Assembly (NCBI GenBank): GCA_031772625.1
Contig: CM062814.1
Location: 367,111,781-367,175,780, forward strand
Origin: Pinus tabuliformis
Lineage: Eukaryota > Streptophyta > Pinopsida > Pinales > Pinaceae
Length of the DNA stretch: 64,000 bases
Reading direction: 5' to 3'
Positions 34,039 through 46,900 of this stretch are shown piece by piece. Made by a program: the position numbers and the translations under genes. The stretch's first letter is position 1, and every line of letters begins with the position of its first letter. Below the pieces are notes generated by a model, which saw only the letters and a list, made by a program, of their open reading frames with translations, made no database searches and was not told the origin of the DNA.

Positions 34039-37000
34039 TGTTATCACTCAGGTTGTCCCTTGGCTCCTAAGGGATACGGCCGAGGTAACCACAAACCAAT
34101 CTTTGGATTGCAGGTCCTAGCCTACCTGCAATCAGAGAGTGCTTTCTTTTTATAATTTAGCTTTGTTTTGGGTGAGACTTTAGGCTAGTTATGATGTACA
34201 TGGGTTTTGTTTGAGTTTGGTGGGATGGATGGATGATGTTTCAGACAGAGTTGGCATGTAAAGTGTGAGAAGTTCAGACCATTGGGCATGGAGTCAAGGA
34301 TTAAGGGTTGTTGGGTGTGTCTTCTTTGGCAAAGAGGGACTACAGAGCATGATAGCTAAACAAGGAACAATTTCAAGCTGGAATAAGGGTGAAATGGTGG
34401 TCAGGGAATGAAAGGCAACTAAGTAGCTCTCATTATGCTAACAGAGGGAGGGTGAGTGAACATTATATAGGAGCAATCAAGGATTCTTACATAACATTCA
34501 TATATGAAGGAGCTAGAGCAAATATGAGCAATAAAGTATTCATATTCATAACTAATTCAGCAGAAAACATAGAGAAATAATAGGGATTGAGCACAGAACA
34601 CAGTTAACCAACATCTGAGCTATTCTTTCTTCCTGTAACTTAGATCATGACACATAGATGATATTACAAACATAGAGACTGAAAACAGGGGAGAAAGTCT
34701 TATTGATCCATGTAGAAGCACTAGAATTTTGTAATCTACTCTTCAGCCATCAAATCCACACCAGACAGTTCATAGGCAATGCATTCCAGCAATCTTTGTT
34801 CATAAAAGTTCTCAAAATATACAGCGCGAGTCTAGAAAGAGTTTATCAAACAAACCAACCAACCAACCCCTATTACATAGCTCAGGGTGGTATATATAGG
34901 CAAAATATCTACAAAAACAGATCTGATAGCAGATCTGAGGAAATAACTCTGTTTAACCTAATATCTACTGAAATAAATGCAACAAATATCTATCTAAGCC
35001 GCGCTGGAGGCAACAGCATCAAAAATGAGGCTTTGATGTGTCCTTTGAGCTCTGCGCTGGCCATTCTGCCATAACTGTGACTCGACTTTTGATCTGTTCC
35101 TTTTAGACGGCTTCAATGTTCATCGATCCTGATTAGATTTAGCTTTTAATAGCCTTTAACTCTATACTGATACTCTTTGACTTTGTTGGATGTTCTTTAA
35201 TGTTCCTTTGATGTGGCTTTAATTCTCCACTGATATTCTTTAACTGATACTCTTTGTCGCTACTCTGATACTCTTTAATACTGAATCGGGGCCTTTTCTC
35301 CACTGCTGATACACTTTTTGCTGCAAAATCGCCCTTGCCCACCACTTTATGGCAAAAAGGGACTGCTGCGGTGCTTTCTGCGGGCTTTAGAACTGTTTCC
35401 GCGCTTGGCCGATCAAAATATGATCAAAAAAGGAAGAGGACTTCATAATAGTGGAGGATTTATGGACTGGTAGCTTGTGCTGAGGCCGTGCTCATTTTCC
35501 GGAGCAAATTTGGGTTTTCGCGGCATTTTGGCATGCTTTTTTTGTGATGATGTCAGCATGACGTCATCGGCGGGTCCCGGGTACGGCAAGATGTCGTGAC
35601 AGCTGACTAGGCAATGACGTGGCGGTGACATGGTGGCAGGGTGGGGACGCAGGCAGACGGCGGTAAATGGTTTTATCGGACCGCCTTTTGTACGGGGGTG
35701 GTAAGTGTCAGAGGAGGCCTGATGCAATGAAAACAGGGCACGCGTCCCTGCGCACGACGGTAAAACCACCCTCTATCGGATGCTAACATCCTGCCACCTC
35801 GCCATTTCCGTACACCGTCGGATCGGGGAGAGTGGATCGGATGGCTGAGGATGAGTCAGAATATCGCATCGGCGAAGGGCGATGGGTCGGAGTCTTTTAC
35901 ATATATGCGATGGGCGAAGCGAAATGGGCAAGGTGACACAATGTGGACCGTTGGATCTTGGGGGCAGATCGGACGGCTGTCGCGCGACCGACAATATCGC
36001 ATCAGCAGAAGGGGTTGGGGATCATATATATATGGGCCAACACTTGACTGGTACCTCTGACAGCGATATCGCGTCGGAGGGGGGGGGAATGGAATCGGAG
36101 GAGGGTTTTTATGCCTTGAAAGGGGTTTAAAGCATCAGAAGGGTTTTCATATGATCGGAAGAGGGTTGTTAATGCAATGGAAGAAGTCCAAATGCATTGG
36201 AATATGGTTAAGTGAGTAAAATGAGGGTTCTTACTAAGTTTCAAGTAAACTTAGTAATTCCCAAGGCAATATTTATGGTTATATTTCAACCAAAGGAGGG
36301 GATATGTATATAAAGGGGATTTTTACTATATTTTTAATATGGGGAGGGAAGAAATCATGGGATTTATATAATAAAGTTAGAAATTAATATGGATTTTGTG
36401 AAGAAAGCGCTAAGTATAGAAATATTAGGCTACAAAGGGGAAATAGGACTTATAGAAGAAATATGAGCACTCCTAAGTAAAGCAGATCTTTACTTAGGCA
36501 AATGTTTATGGAATATGATGATTTTTATAGATATCAAGCAGATCTTAACATATTTTAGGGGAAATTAGTGAATGATTTGGGGAAAAGGAAGAAGGGGAAG
36601 TTAGTCATGCCTCGCTTGAGCTGCTCCAAGGGAAAATTGCCTTGCACTTGTGATCTGAAGTAGATTAGCACTTTGAAACACAAAACTGATCACAATCCAT
36701 CATTCTGCAACCTCAAAACTGCCTACCCAGCTTACTTAGCCTAACTTTTTTTTTTCTTTTTGTTTGGGTGCACTTGAACTAGCAAACCCAGCTTTTCATC
36801 TTTTTTTTTGGCTATTCTCCTATCTAAATCTACCCTTATATCTTCCTGGGGCTCAGATTAAACAGTTGAGCACCCTTGTTTCTCTACCTATCTAATGATC
36901 TCCCAAGATTAAACAGTTTGGACAGATATTTATTCTCTATCTCCACAACAAGCAATTTAAACCTAGGGAGGCCAAGATTAAGCTGTTTGGCCTTCCCTTA

Positions 37001-37298
37001 ACTGTGAAACTCTTCAAAAATGGAATAGTTCTTCAAAAATGGAATATTTTAGTGGCATTTGTGCTAGCACACTTTCCTGGCCTTTGTTTGGGGTTCCTTT
37101 CATTTATTTTTCTCTTTGGCCAATTAATTGTTCTTTTTACCCTTTGATTTTTCTTTTAAGGCATACCCTCTTTACATTTTTTAAATTTTCTAAGTTTTCT
37201 AGGAAATATGGAACCTTTGCAGCATGGAGAGAATGACATATTTGGCATGTAAACAGTCAATCATGAAATATGAAACCTATTGTAATAGGAGGCTAACA
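34039..37298 (-). repeat. 3' LTR of gypsy B
   Basis: 3260 bp, TGTTATCACTC...GGCTAACA. On the minus strand it is the downstream LTR. It has a TATA box at 34889-34899 (minus) and GC-rich stretches near 35440-36110 with repeated ATATCGCATCGG motifs. Confidence 0.93.
35548..35566. promoter_or_regulatory. Paired bZIP-type sites in LTR U3 (one decayed)
   Basis: TGATGTCA (35548-35555) and palindromic TGACGTCA (35559-35566) stand 3 bases apart. In the other LTR the pair is TGACGTCA then TGACATCA (45429-45447). The ancestral LTR probably had two TGACGTCA sites, each LTR losing a different CpG. TGACGTCA is a known bZIP (TGA/CRE-like) core. Confidence 0.5.
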
Positions 37299-37688
37299 AT
37301 GGCTCCACATGGGGATGGCCTTTCCAGATGAAAAGCCAAGAACAGCAGGTCAAAATGCGTTGGTCTTCAACTGTTGCTGTAATCTGAAAACTTCCTTCTT
37401 CTTAATGCTTTTGACTGAATTCTTGTAAGCTGTTTATGCAGTATTTCTCTTTGAGCTGATTTGCAGAAAAATTACAGCTCTGCTTCTTGCTGGGTTCCTC
37501 TGCGTGCTTACTATTGTCTTCATTTTTTATCAAGCACTTCTTTTGAGATAAGTTCAAAAAAGATCAAAATGGTGCCTTCCTTTGATTCTATCTTCAAAAT
37601 TTGCTGCGCTATTCCTTATTGGACTGTTGTAAATAAAATGCTGAAAATAAAAATATTAATGTACAAATATAGAGCTGAGTTATATACA

Positions 37689-40600
37689 TCAAAAGGGATC
37701 ATGATAGTGCTTTAGCATTCGGCCATTGACAGGGCCTTCTTCAGCTTCTGTGCCATCCAAACTCTTTAGAAAATATGTGTTATTGCCTTGCACAACTTGA
37801 ATAACATATGGCCCTTTCCACAGGAAGTCGAATTTGCCATGTTTTCCTTTGTCCTCCCTTCTTGAGTCCCATCTTAACACTTTGTTTCCTATGTAGAAGT
37901 CTTCAGCCTTTGTTCTCTTGTCAAACATTTTCTTCAGCTTCTCTTTTAAAATCTGAGCTCTGTTATACACTTGCTCTCTTGTTTGCTGTAGATGAATGGT
38001 TTGATTTATCCTTCTTTGGATATCATTAGGCTCAGCTTGAATTTCTTGTAGAAGCTTAATCATAGGGATTCCCAAAGATGAAGGGAATCTTGCCTCCATG
38101 CCATAGACTAACTCATATGGGCTCGTACCAATCGATCTCTTAGTTGTCAGTCTATCAGCCCATAGTGCATTTGTGAGCTTCTTGTGCCAATTCTTTTTGT
38201 TCTCCTCCAAGACTTTCTTGATGATATTGATGAGGCTCTTATTGGATGATTTGGCCAAGCCATTACCTTGAGGATAATAGGCTGTGGAGTGACCTAAGGA
38301 AATGTGATATTTGTGGCAAAAATTGATCATTTTCTTGGATTTAAAGGCAGCAGCGTTGTCTGTAATGATTTTTTCAGGACAGCCAAATCTGGACAGAATG
38401 TTGGATTCTAGGAATTGGATGATGGTTGAGTCATTGGCTTGCCTACAAGGGATGGCCTCAATCCACTTGGTAAAGTAATCTGTGGCTTTTAAAATCCATT
38501 TATGCTGGCCAGAAGAGGATGGGTGGATTTCACCAATGAAGTCTAAACCCCATTGCTGGAATGGTTTCTCGGTTGAAATGGGCTTAAGGGGTAAGGGCAA
38601 CAGCTTTCTTTTGCCTTCAAAGATCTGGCACTTATGGCATGAAACAACAAATTTCTTTACATCGGCAAACATAGAGGGCCAATAAAAACCAGCCCTTAAT
38701 ATCTTATCAGCAGTAGACTTCCAATATAAGTTCCCTCCGCAGTCCCCTGCATGAAATTTTTTCATAACATTGTCAGTTTCATTCAAAGTTAGACAATTAA
38801 CCAATATTCCTTCATGATTTTTCCAAAACAGGGCACTATCTAAGACACAAAACTTTTATGCTTTAATTTTTAAAAATCTCTTTTTGGTTCTGGACAACCC
38901 TGGAGGAGCATGCAGGTTTAACAATATAGAATAAATATCAGCATACCAAGGTGATTGCAAGAAGGCCTGACTGATCTGTGGAGTCGCCAGCTCCTGTTCG
39001 TTGTCCAGTTCATTTATGTCTAGGGCTTGAAAATTGGTTTCGGTCATTAGTTTGGCTAGACCTTGTCCTTTTATCAGTTTAGTGGGCTTGATTTCAATGT
39101 CATATTCTAGGATATTGGCAATCCATTTGCCCCTTTTTCCTTCAATTCCTTCTTGAGTTAGAATATTTTTTACAACAACGTTTGGAACATATGCAATGAC
39201 ATGGGAGTATAAGATGTAAACTCTGAAATCTTTAATGGCCTTAACAAGGGCATATGCTTGTTTCTCCATGATTTGATACTTTAAGGGGGAATCTCTAAGG
39301 GTTCGGCTGAAAAAAGCAATGGGCTTTTCATTTCCCTGGTCATCTTTGTGCAATAGGACAACAGCAATGGTGTGTTGAGAAGCAAAGGAAAAAATGATGA
39401 AATCTTTATCAAATTGTGGGCTTGTGAGGACTGGTGCTTGGGTTAAGGCAATTTTTATGCCCTCAAAGGCTTGCTTAGCTTCTAAAGACCATTTAACTTT
39501 GGAATCTTTCTTGAGCATGTTGTTTAACAATCTTATCAGCTCTGCTAAGTTTGGGATAAATCTTCTTAGGAAATTGATCTTTCCTAGAAAAGCTTGCAGT
39601 TCTTTGATGTTTCTTGGATAAGGGACTTGGAGAATGGCTTGAATTCAGTCTGGATCAATCCTAATGCCATCTTTTGAAATGATATGACCTAGAAGTTTGC
39701 CTTCCTCTAGGCCAAATAGGGATTTCTTGGGATTTAAAGATATGCCATATTTTCTACATGTTAGGAACACTTGCCTTAGGCTTTTTAGATGTTCTTGATC
39801 AGATTTTGAAAATGGGGTAAGATCATCAAGGTAGACTATTAAGAAATCATGGATCTATTTGGCAAAGGAAATGTCCATTGCTCTCTGAAAAGTGGCCCCT
39901 GCATTTTTGAGTCCGAAAGGCATTTTGACATATTTAAAGGTTCCCCATGGTGTTGTGAACGTTGTTTTGTCCTGATCATCTGGGTGAACTAAGATCTGAT
40001 TGAATCCTGAGAAGCCATCTAACAGTGAAATTCTGGAAGACCCCACTACCCTTTGTAAAATATGGTCCATCTTGGGCAATGGGTAGTGGTCTTTAAGGGA
40101 GACTTGGTTCAAATTTCTTAGATCAACACATAATCTAATCTCACCTGTTTTCTTCCTTGTGGGCACTAAGTTGGATACCCATTCTGAAAATCTGATTGGT
40201 GCTATAATTCCAGCTTCAAACATTCTCTTTACTTCTTTCTCAATCAAGGGGAGAAGCACAGGATTGATTCTCCTTAATTTCTGTTTGAAAGGCTTTTGAT
40301 TTGGTTTCAAAGGTATAGTATGTTGAATGACTGAAGTGTCATAGGATTTGAGGTCCTCATAACTCCAGGCAAAAACATCTTGGAACTCTTTAAACAAGTC
40401 AACATATTTTGGCTTTTGATCGGGAGGCAAAGACTTGGACAATTTTATCATTTTGGGCTTTTCAGCTGTCCCAATATTGCAGTCTTCAATTGCAGCATTT
40501 AAGGGTTGCATTTTTGGCTTTTTGGGGATATCATTTGAATCAAATATGTCTTCTAAGGGAGTCAAGCCTGTGGGCAGAAGATTGTCTTTCAGTTCAATAA

Positions 40601-42080
40601 CTTCAGTCTCTGCTTCAGCTATTTCATCCAAATTCATTTGTTTGAGCTCTTGTATATTTTTGTCATAAAAAATGGTTGGGTACAGCATTTGCTTTGCCGC
40701 CTCAGCTGTTATGGTCTGCTCATTTTGGCTCATTTGTTGTTGTTCATCCATGGCATCTGTATCAATCTTTAGGTTTGAAAATTCTTCTTGTAAGGTGAGG
40801 AAATTGTTTATTTGTGCATCATTTTCAAAGACTTGCCAGTCTTTAACATTGTTTGGGACTGCAGGCCTGTGCTTTATCTCAGCAGTAAAATGGTGATTGG
40901 GCTCGAATGGCAGCTTGCAAGTGCTAGCAAAAGTTGCCAAGTAATGTGCATGCATGTTATGGCTTCTTGAAATTTTAGTAAGTTGGGATTCTGTGAAGGT
41001 ATTGAGTATTTCAGTGGCTGCCTTCCTATAAGCTCTCAACCTATTATCATTAGTGACAAAATTGCCTTTCATTTGCTGTATAATCAAATCAGAATCTCCC
41101 AGAATAGAAACTTTTGTTGCTCCTAGATCTCTGATCAGTTTAAGGCCTAAAAGGAGGGCTTCATACTCTGCCATGTTGTTGGTACATCTGAAATTTAATC
41201 TATAGGCATGACCCTCTGCATGGTCTGTTTGTCTATTATGTATCCATATTCTTGCCCCTGCTCCTAATTTGTTTACTGAACCATCAAACTCCAAATACCA
41301 TAAGATTTCTTGGTCCTGACTAACATTGGGAGTTGTAATCATTTTTGGAGTGGGCAAAATTGAATTTTCTGTTTCATGTAGTTTGGCTGGTGTGTTGGTT
41401 ATGTCAATTGTTTCAACAGCTTCTTGGTTATGGGCAACCGATTCTTCGTTTATGCCTATTTCTTGCTCTAAATCCAAAGGGTTAACATCAGTCAAAGCAC
41501 TTGTATCAGCATTAAACAAGATGAAAGAATCCATATCAGAATGGATTGAATAGATAGGAAAGTTTTGGGGCTTTTCCTCACTGCTTACCACATACTTCAT
41601 CAATGTTTCCCTATACAGTCTCTTTGGTTGCCCAAAGACTGAAATAGTGGCATAGGAGAGGTCTAATTGCAAAGATCCTTGGAGTTTGGCTCCCCAAGAT
41701 CTTGATAACAGCATGCCATATTTGGGTGGAATGTCCGCCACCACCACGTCCATTAGGATTGTTTTGTTTGGGTATTGGACTAAAGACACACATAAATCTT
41801 TGATTAAGCCTAAACACTTGACTTGACTAGAATCAAATGAAAATAAGTCTTTGTATGGTCTAGTGACATCTAGGTTTAGTTTCTCCATTACAGCTTTGGG
41901 CATTAGGTTGTGTGAAGCACCTGAATCAAACATTGCATTGTGCAAAACTTTGTCATGGATGTGTAAACTGACATAAAAGGGTAAAACAACTCCATTTGCT
42001 AATTTGCCATCGACTTCAGGTCTGAAAAGCAGCTCAGGTCGATCATCTAAGACATTAACATCATCCCTATTCTCTGGCAT
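37689..42080 (-). pseudogene. Pol polyprotein of gypsy B: protease, extra RNase H, RT, RNase H, integrase
   Basis: One frame runs 42080 to 37689 without frameshift but with stops at 39855-39857 (TAG), 39645-39647 (TGA) and 38856-38858 (TAA). Protease active site DSGASHNLMP is at about residue 52. A plant-type RNase H follows (residues 261-390; D266, E305, D329; the usual fourth Asp is His379). RT has RLCVDLRNLNQ, MPFGLKNAGATFQ and, after the first stop, VYLDD. The Ty3-type RNase H has FSFAS instead of a catalytic DAS. Integrase has the H2C2 finger, D in GLDFIGE and D in ITDNAAAF, but the Glu of the catalytic triad is Lys (NGLAKSSNK, codon 38250-38252). So it is dead on several counts. The lack of frameshifts says decay is by point mutation only. 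Confidence 0.92.
40913..41300 (-). other. Extra RNase H domain between protease and RT (gypsy B)
   Basis: Within the pol frame: WYLEFDGSVNKLGAG, then NNMAEYEALLLGLKLI and SILGDSDLIIQQMKGNF, the three conserved blocks of plant/archaeal-type RNase HI. It precedes RT by about 200 residues of low-complexity linker. The related domain in element A lies in the same place. Confidence 0.85.
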
Positions 42081-42350
42081 TTGCAGCGATCTTTTGATTT
42101 GCTGTCTATATACATCATGTTTAGCAAGCTCAGAGAGAGGAATAGATATCTTTAGTTTACCAATTTCTGCCTCTAAATCAAATGGTTTTTCTGATTGGAT
42201 TTTAGTATTGTGACTGGCAGATTTTCCCTTTTCAATTGCATTTTCAGCAATTTTCTCTTGGTCTTGAGTGTTGTCTTGAAATATTTCTGTTTTGGGAAGG
42301 CTTTCAGGAGTGCTGTTTGAATTTTCTTTTGAGGGAAAGGATACAAAAGG

Positions 42351-43532
42351 CTAGCTTTTAAAGACCTGTACATATGTTATATCCTCTACAGTTACTTCTT
42401 TTTTATTTGAGACTGTTTTTTCAGAGGGTTCAGTGAAGATAACCTTGTCTTTTATCTTCTTTGGCTGTTTAGCATCCTTTGGTTTGATGGTTTCAGGCAC
42501 ATCTATGGTTCTGGTCCTTAATTTGTACTGCTTGTGGACTTCATATACAGCTGAATCATAGCCTTCTTTGAAGTCAAATGACTCTCCAAACTTAGTCTGA
42601 AATTGATTTATATCATGATCATCTTGGTCTTCTTTGGTTAGGAAAATTTGTTGCTCACTCTTCAAACCCATCAAGTTTATGTGAGTGTCCTCGGTTGGCT
42701 CACTAGATGTGGATGCTTCAGCATAGTTTTCTTGAAAAGGAGCTCTTATATCATGGTCGGGGCTAGCCCTTACAACATTTGGGTTTTGATTTTTTCTAAA
42801 ATTTGGGTTTCTGATAGTGTTACTTTGTTGTCCTTCCCATGATGTTTTTCTTTCAATGGTTCCCATTCTATCTTCAAAACTGTGCACTCTATTGGAGATT
42901 GCATCCAATTTTTTTTCAACTACTGAAGGTTCGTCTTTAAAAGTAGTTCTTCTCTCAGCTCTTGCTCTGTTTCTCTTGGAAATTAGGTTTGCCTCCATAC
43001 TAACAGCTACATTCTGCATGTCTGCTAAACTTTGAGGGGCTCTTTTGCTCAATTGATATGCCATGTCAAAATCAAAACCATCAGGGAATTTGTATAAAGC
43101 AAGATCAGGTGGAGGTCTAAGGTTTTGTGGAATAACATTGTAAACATTGTTGAACCTATCACAATAGTCTAAGACATTTTCTTGAGGGCCTCTTTTGATA
43201 GTGTCATACTCAGATAGAATGTGTAGTGGATCTCTCTTTTTCTCCCATCTGTTAAGAAATGTTTGGTAAAGGGCCTCTAGGTCAGCGATGGAATTTGCAG
43301 GAAGAGCTCTAAACCAAGGCCTTACATCTCCTGTTAAACTTTGGACAAAAATCTTCATTCTTATATGATCATCATCTATTTCATAATTATCAAAATAGTC
43401 TTGCATTTTCTTGGTATGTTGCAAGGCTGTTTTAGAACCAGTACCATCAAAATATGTGATTTTAGTTTGATAGTCATGAGGCATGGCCCCAGGATTTGCA
43501 GGTAATTGTAAAGGTCCATAACGATTCGCCAT
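42351..43532 (-). CDS. Gag of gypsy B
   Basis: 393 residues. The capsid-type gag domain spans roughly residues 25-170 (TKITYFDGTGSKTALQHTKK, IFVQSLTGDVRPWFRALP, FLNRWEKKRDPLHILSEYD, PQENVLDYCDRFNNVY). The C-terminal half is charged and lacks a zinc knuckle. It is in the same frame as pol, from which only a TAG (42351-42353) and 90 in-frame codons separate it; that TAG may be a TGG to TAG mutation or a readthrough site. An in-frame Pro/Ser/Thr-rich extension upstream of this ATG reaches a TAA near 43712, also explainable as CAA to TAA, so the native gag may start further upstream. Confidence 0.85.
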   Translation of the reverse strand: MANRYGPLQLPANPGAMPHDYQTKITYFDGTGSKTALQHTKKMQDYFDNYEIDDDHIRMKIFVQSLTGDVRPWFRALPANSIADLEALYQTFLNRWEKKRDPLHILSEYDTIKRGPQENVLDYCDRFNNVYNVIPQNLRPPPDLALYKFPDGFDFDMAYQLSKRAPQSLADMQNVAVSMEANLISKRNRARAERRTTFKDEPSVVEKKLDAISNRVHSFEDRMGTIERKTSWEGQQSNTIRNPNFRKNQNPNVVRASPDHDIRAPFQENYAEASTSSEPTEDTHINLMGLKSEQQIFLTKEDQDDHDINQFQTKFGESFDFKEGYDSAVYEVHKQYKLRTRTIDVPETIKPKDAKQPKKIKDKVIFTEPSEKTVSNKKEVTVEDITYVQVFKS

Positions 43533-43898
43533 ATTTACAGGGATAAATGGAACAGCAGGAAGTAATGGAACAACTGGAACAGCTGGGATAATAGTAGTAG
43601 TATGTGTAGTGGATGGAGGAGTGGAAAAGGTGCTTTGAGAGGTGGATGAAGAACTAGGAGAGGATGGAACAACGTGAAGTGAAACTTTACTAGGGGTTGG
43701 AATATAACCTTAGGGAATTGCTTCAGGACTTGAATCAGCAATATCCTCTTTTTGCTCTTGTTTCCTTAGAAAATTTGGGATTAAATTGGGATTTTAAAAA
43801 GCAGCTGGGGGATTTGGGTCTGGGTTTGACCTGGTATAGCGAGATTTCTTCTTTGGAGCCAGCTTCCAACTTGTTTTTTGGAATTTTCTGAAGATTGT

Positions 43899-43915
43899 CC
43901 CCAGTGGAGTCGCCA
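43899..43915 (-). other. Primer-binding site of gypsy B (tRNA-Arg type)
   Basis: Minus strand TGGCGACTCCACTGGGG begins four bases inside the 5' LTR end. From memory it complements the 3' end of a plant tRNA-Arg with one mismatch; this class of primer is used by Ogre-like elements. Confidence 0.65.
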
Positions 43916-43919
43916 ATGA

Positions 43920-46900
43920 TGTTATCACTCAGGTTGTCCCTTGGCTCCTAAGGGATACGGCCGAGGTAACCACAAACCAATCTTTGGATTGCAGGTCCTA
44001 GCCTACCTGCAATCAGAGAGGGCTCTCTCTTTATAATTTAGCTTTGTTTTGGGTGAGATTTTAGGCTAGTTATGATGTACATGGTTTTTTTTTGAGTTTG
44101 GTGGGATGGATGGATGATGTTTTAGACAGATTTGGCATGTAAAGTGTGAGAAGTTCAGACCATTGGGCATGGAGTCAAGGATTAAGGGCTGCTGGGTGTG
44201 CCTTCTTTGGCAAAGAGGGACTACAGAGCATGATAGCTAAACAAGGAACAATTTCAAGCTGGAATGAGGGTGAAATGGTGGTCAGGGAATGAAAGGCAAC
44301 TAAGTAGCTCTCATTATGCTAACAAAGGGAGGGTGAGTGAACATTATATAGGAGCAATCAAGGATTCTTACATAACGTTCATATATGAAGGAACTAGAGC
44401 AAATATGAGCAATAAAGTATTCATATTCATAACTAATTCAGCAGAAAACATAGAGAAATAACAGGAATTGAGCATAGAACATAATTAAGCAACATCTGAG
44501 CTATTCTTTCTTCCTGTAACTTAGATCATGACACATAGATGATATTACAAACATAGAGACTGAAAACAGGGGAGAAAGACTTATTGATCCATGTAGGAGC
44601 ACTAGAATTCTGTAATCTACTCTTCAACCATCAAATCCACACCAGACAGTTCATAGGCAATGCATTCCAACAATCTTTGTTCATAAAAGTTCTCAAAATA
44701 TACAGCGCGAGTCTAGAAAGAGTTTATCAACCAAACCAACCAACCAACCCCTATTACATAGCTCAGGGTGGTATATATAGGAAAAATATCTACAAAAATA
44801 GATCTGATAGCAGATCTGAGGAAATAACTCTGTTTAACCTAATATCTACTGAAATAAATGCAACAAATATCTATCTAAGCTGCGCTGGAGGTAGCAGCAT
44901 CAAAAATGAGGCTTTCAGGTGTCCTTTGAGCTCTGCGCTAGCCATTCTGCCATAACTGTGCCTCGGCTTTTGATCTGTTCCTGTTAGCCGGCTTCAATGT
45001 TCATTGATCCTCATTAGATTTAGCTTTTAATAGCCTTTAACTCTGTACTGATACTCTTTGACTTTGTTGGATGTTCTTTAATGTTCCTTTGAGGTGGCTT
45101 TAATTCTCCATTGCTATTCTTTAACTGATACTCTTTGCCGCTACTCTGATACTCTTTAATACTGAATCGGGGCCTTTTCTCCACTACTGATACACTTTTC
45201 ACTGCAAAATCGCCCTTGCCCACCACTTTATGGCAAAAAGGGACTGTTGCGGTGCTTTTTGCGGGCTTTAGAACTGTTTCCGCGCTTGGCCGATCAAAAT
45301 ATGATCAAAAAAGGAAGAGGACTTCATAATAGTGGAGGATTTGTGGACTGGTAGCTTGTGCTGAGGCCGTGCTCGTTGTCTGGAGCAAATTTGGGTTTCC
45401 GCGGCATTTTGGCGCGCTTTTTTTTTTATGACGTCAGCATGACATCATCGGCTGGTCCCGGGTACGGCAAGATGTAATGGCAGCTGACTGGGGCAATGAC
45501 GTGGCGATGACATGGTGGCAGGGTGGGGACGCAGGCAGACGGCGATAAATGGTTTTATCGGACCGCCTTTTGTACGGGGGTGGTAAGTGTCAGAGGAGGC
45601 CTGATGCAATGAAAATAGGGCACGTGTCCCTGTGCATGGTGGTAAAACCACCCTGTATCGGATGCTAACATCCTGCCACCTCGCCGTTTCCGTCGACCGT
45701 CGGATCGGGGAGAGCGGATCGAACGACTGAGGATGAGTTGGAATATCGCATCGGCGAAGGGCAATGGGTCGAAGTCTTTTACATATATGCGATGGGCGAA
45801 GCGAAATGGGCAAGGTGACACAATGTGGACCGTTGGATCTTGAGGGCAGATTGGACGGCTGCTGCGCGATCAACGATATCGCTTCATATGCGATAGTGAT
45901 ATCGCATCGGCAGAAGGGGTTGGGGAGCATATACATATGGGCCAACACTTGACTGCTACCTCCGACAGCGATATCGTGTCGGAGGGGGGGGAATGGAATC
46001 GGAGGAGGGTTTTTATGCCTTAAAAGGGGTTTAAAGCATTGGAAGGGTTTTCATATGATCGGAAGAGGGTTGTTAATGCAATGGAAGAAGTCCAAATGCA
46101 TTGGAAGATGGTTAAGTGAGTAGAATGAGGGTTCTTACTAAGTTTCAAGTAAACTTAGTAATTCCCAAGGCAATATTTATGGTTATATTTCAACCAAAGG
46201 AGGGGATATGTATATAAAGGGGATTTTTACTATATTTTTAATATGGGGAGGGAAGAAATCATGGGATTTATATAATAAAGTTAGAAATTAATATGGATTT
46301 TGTGAAAAAAGCTCTAAGTATAGAAATCTTAGGCTACAAAGGGGAAATAGGAGTTATAGAAGAAATATGAGCACTCCTAAGTAAAGGAGAACTTTACTTA
46401 GGCAAATGTTTATGGAATATGATGATTTTTAAAGATATCAAGCATATCTTAACATCTTTTAGGGGAAATTAGTGAATGATTTGGGGAAAAGGAAGAAGGG
46501 GAAGTTAGTCATGCCTCGCTTGAGCTGCTCCAAGGAAAATTTCCTTGCACTTGTGATCTGAAGTAGATTAGCGCTTTGAAACACAAAAATGATCACAATC
46601 CATCATTCTGCAACCTCAAAACTGCCTACCCAGCCTACTTAGCCTAACATTTTTTCTTCTTTTTGTTTGGGTGCACTTGAACTAGCAAACCCAGCTTTTC
46701 ATCTTTTCTTTTGGCTATCCTCCTATCTAAATGTACCCTTATATCTTCGTGGGGCTCAGATTAAACAGTTGAGCACCCTTGTTTCTCTACCTATCTAATG
46801 ATCTCCCAAGATTAAACAATTTGGACAGATATTTATTCTCTATCTCTACAACAAGCAATTTAAACCTAGGGAGGCCAAGATTAAGCTGTTTGGCCTTCCC

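Noticed and set aside
34703..35074. 123-residue frame present also at 44584-44955
   Set aside because: It lies in both gypsy B LTRs on the opposite strand to the coding region; conservation is due to LTR duplication.
45445..45948. 167-residue frame in the 5' LTR of gypsy B
   Set aside because: The matching region of the other LTR is broken by frame changes, and the sequence is a GC-rich regulatory-looking repeat.
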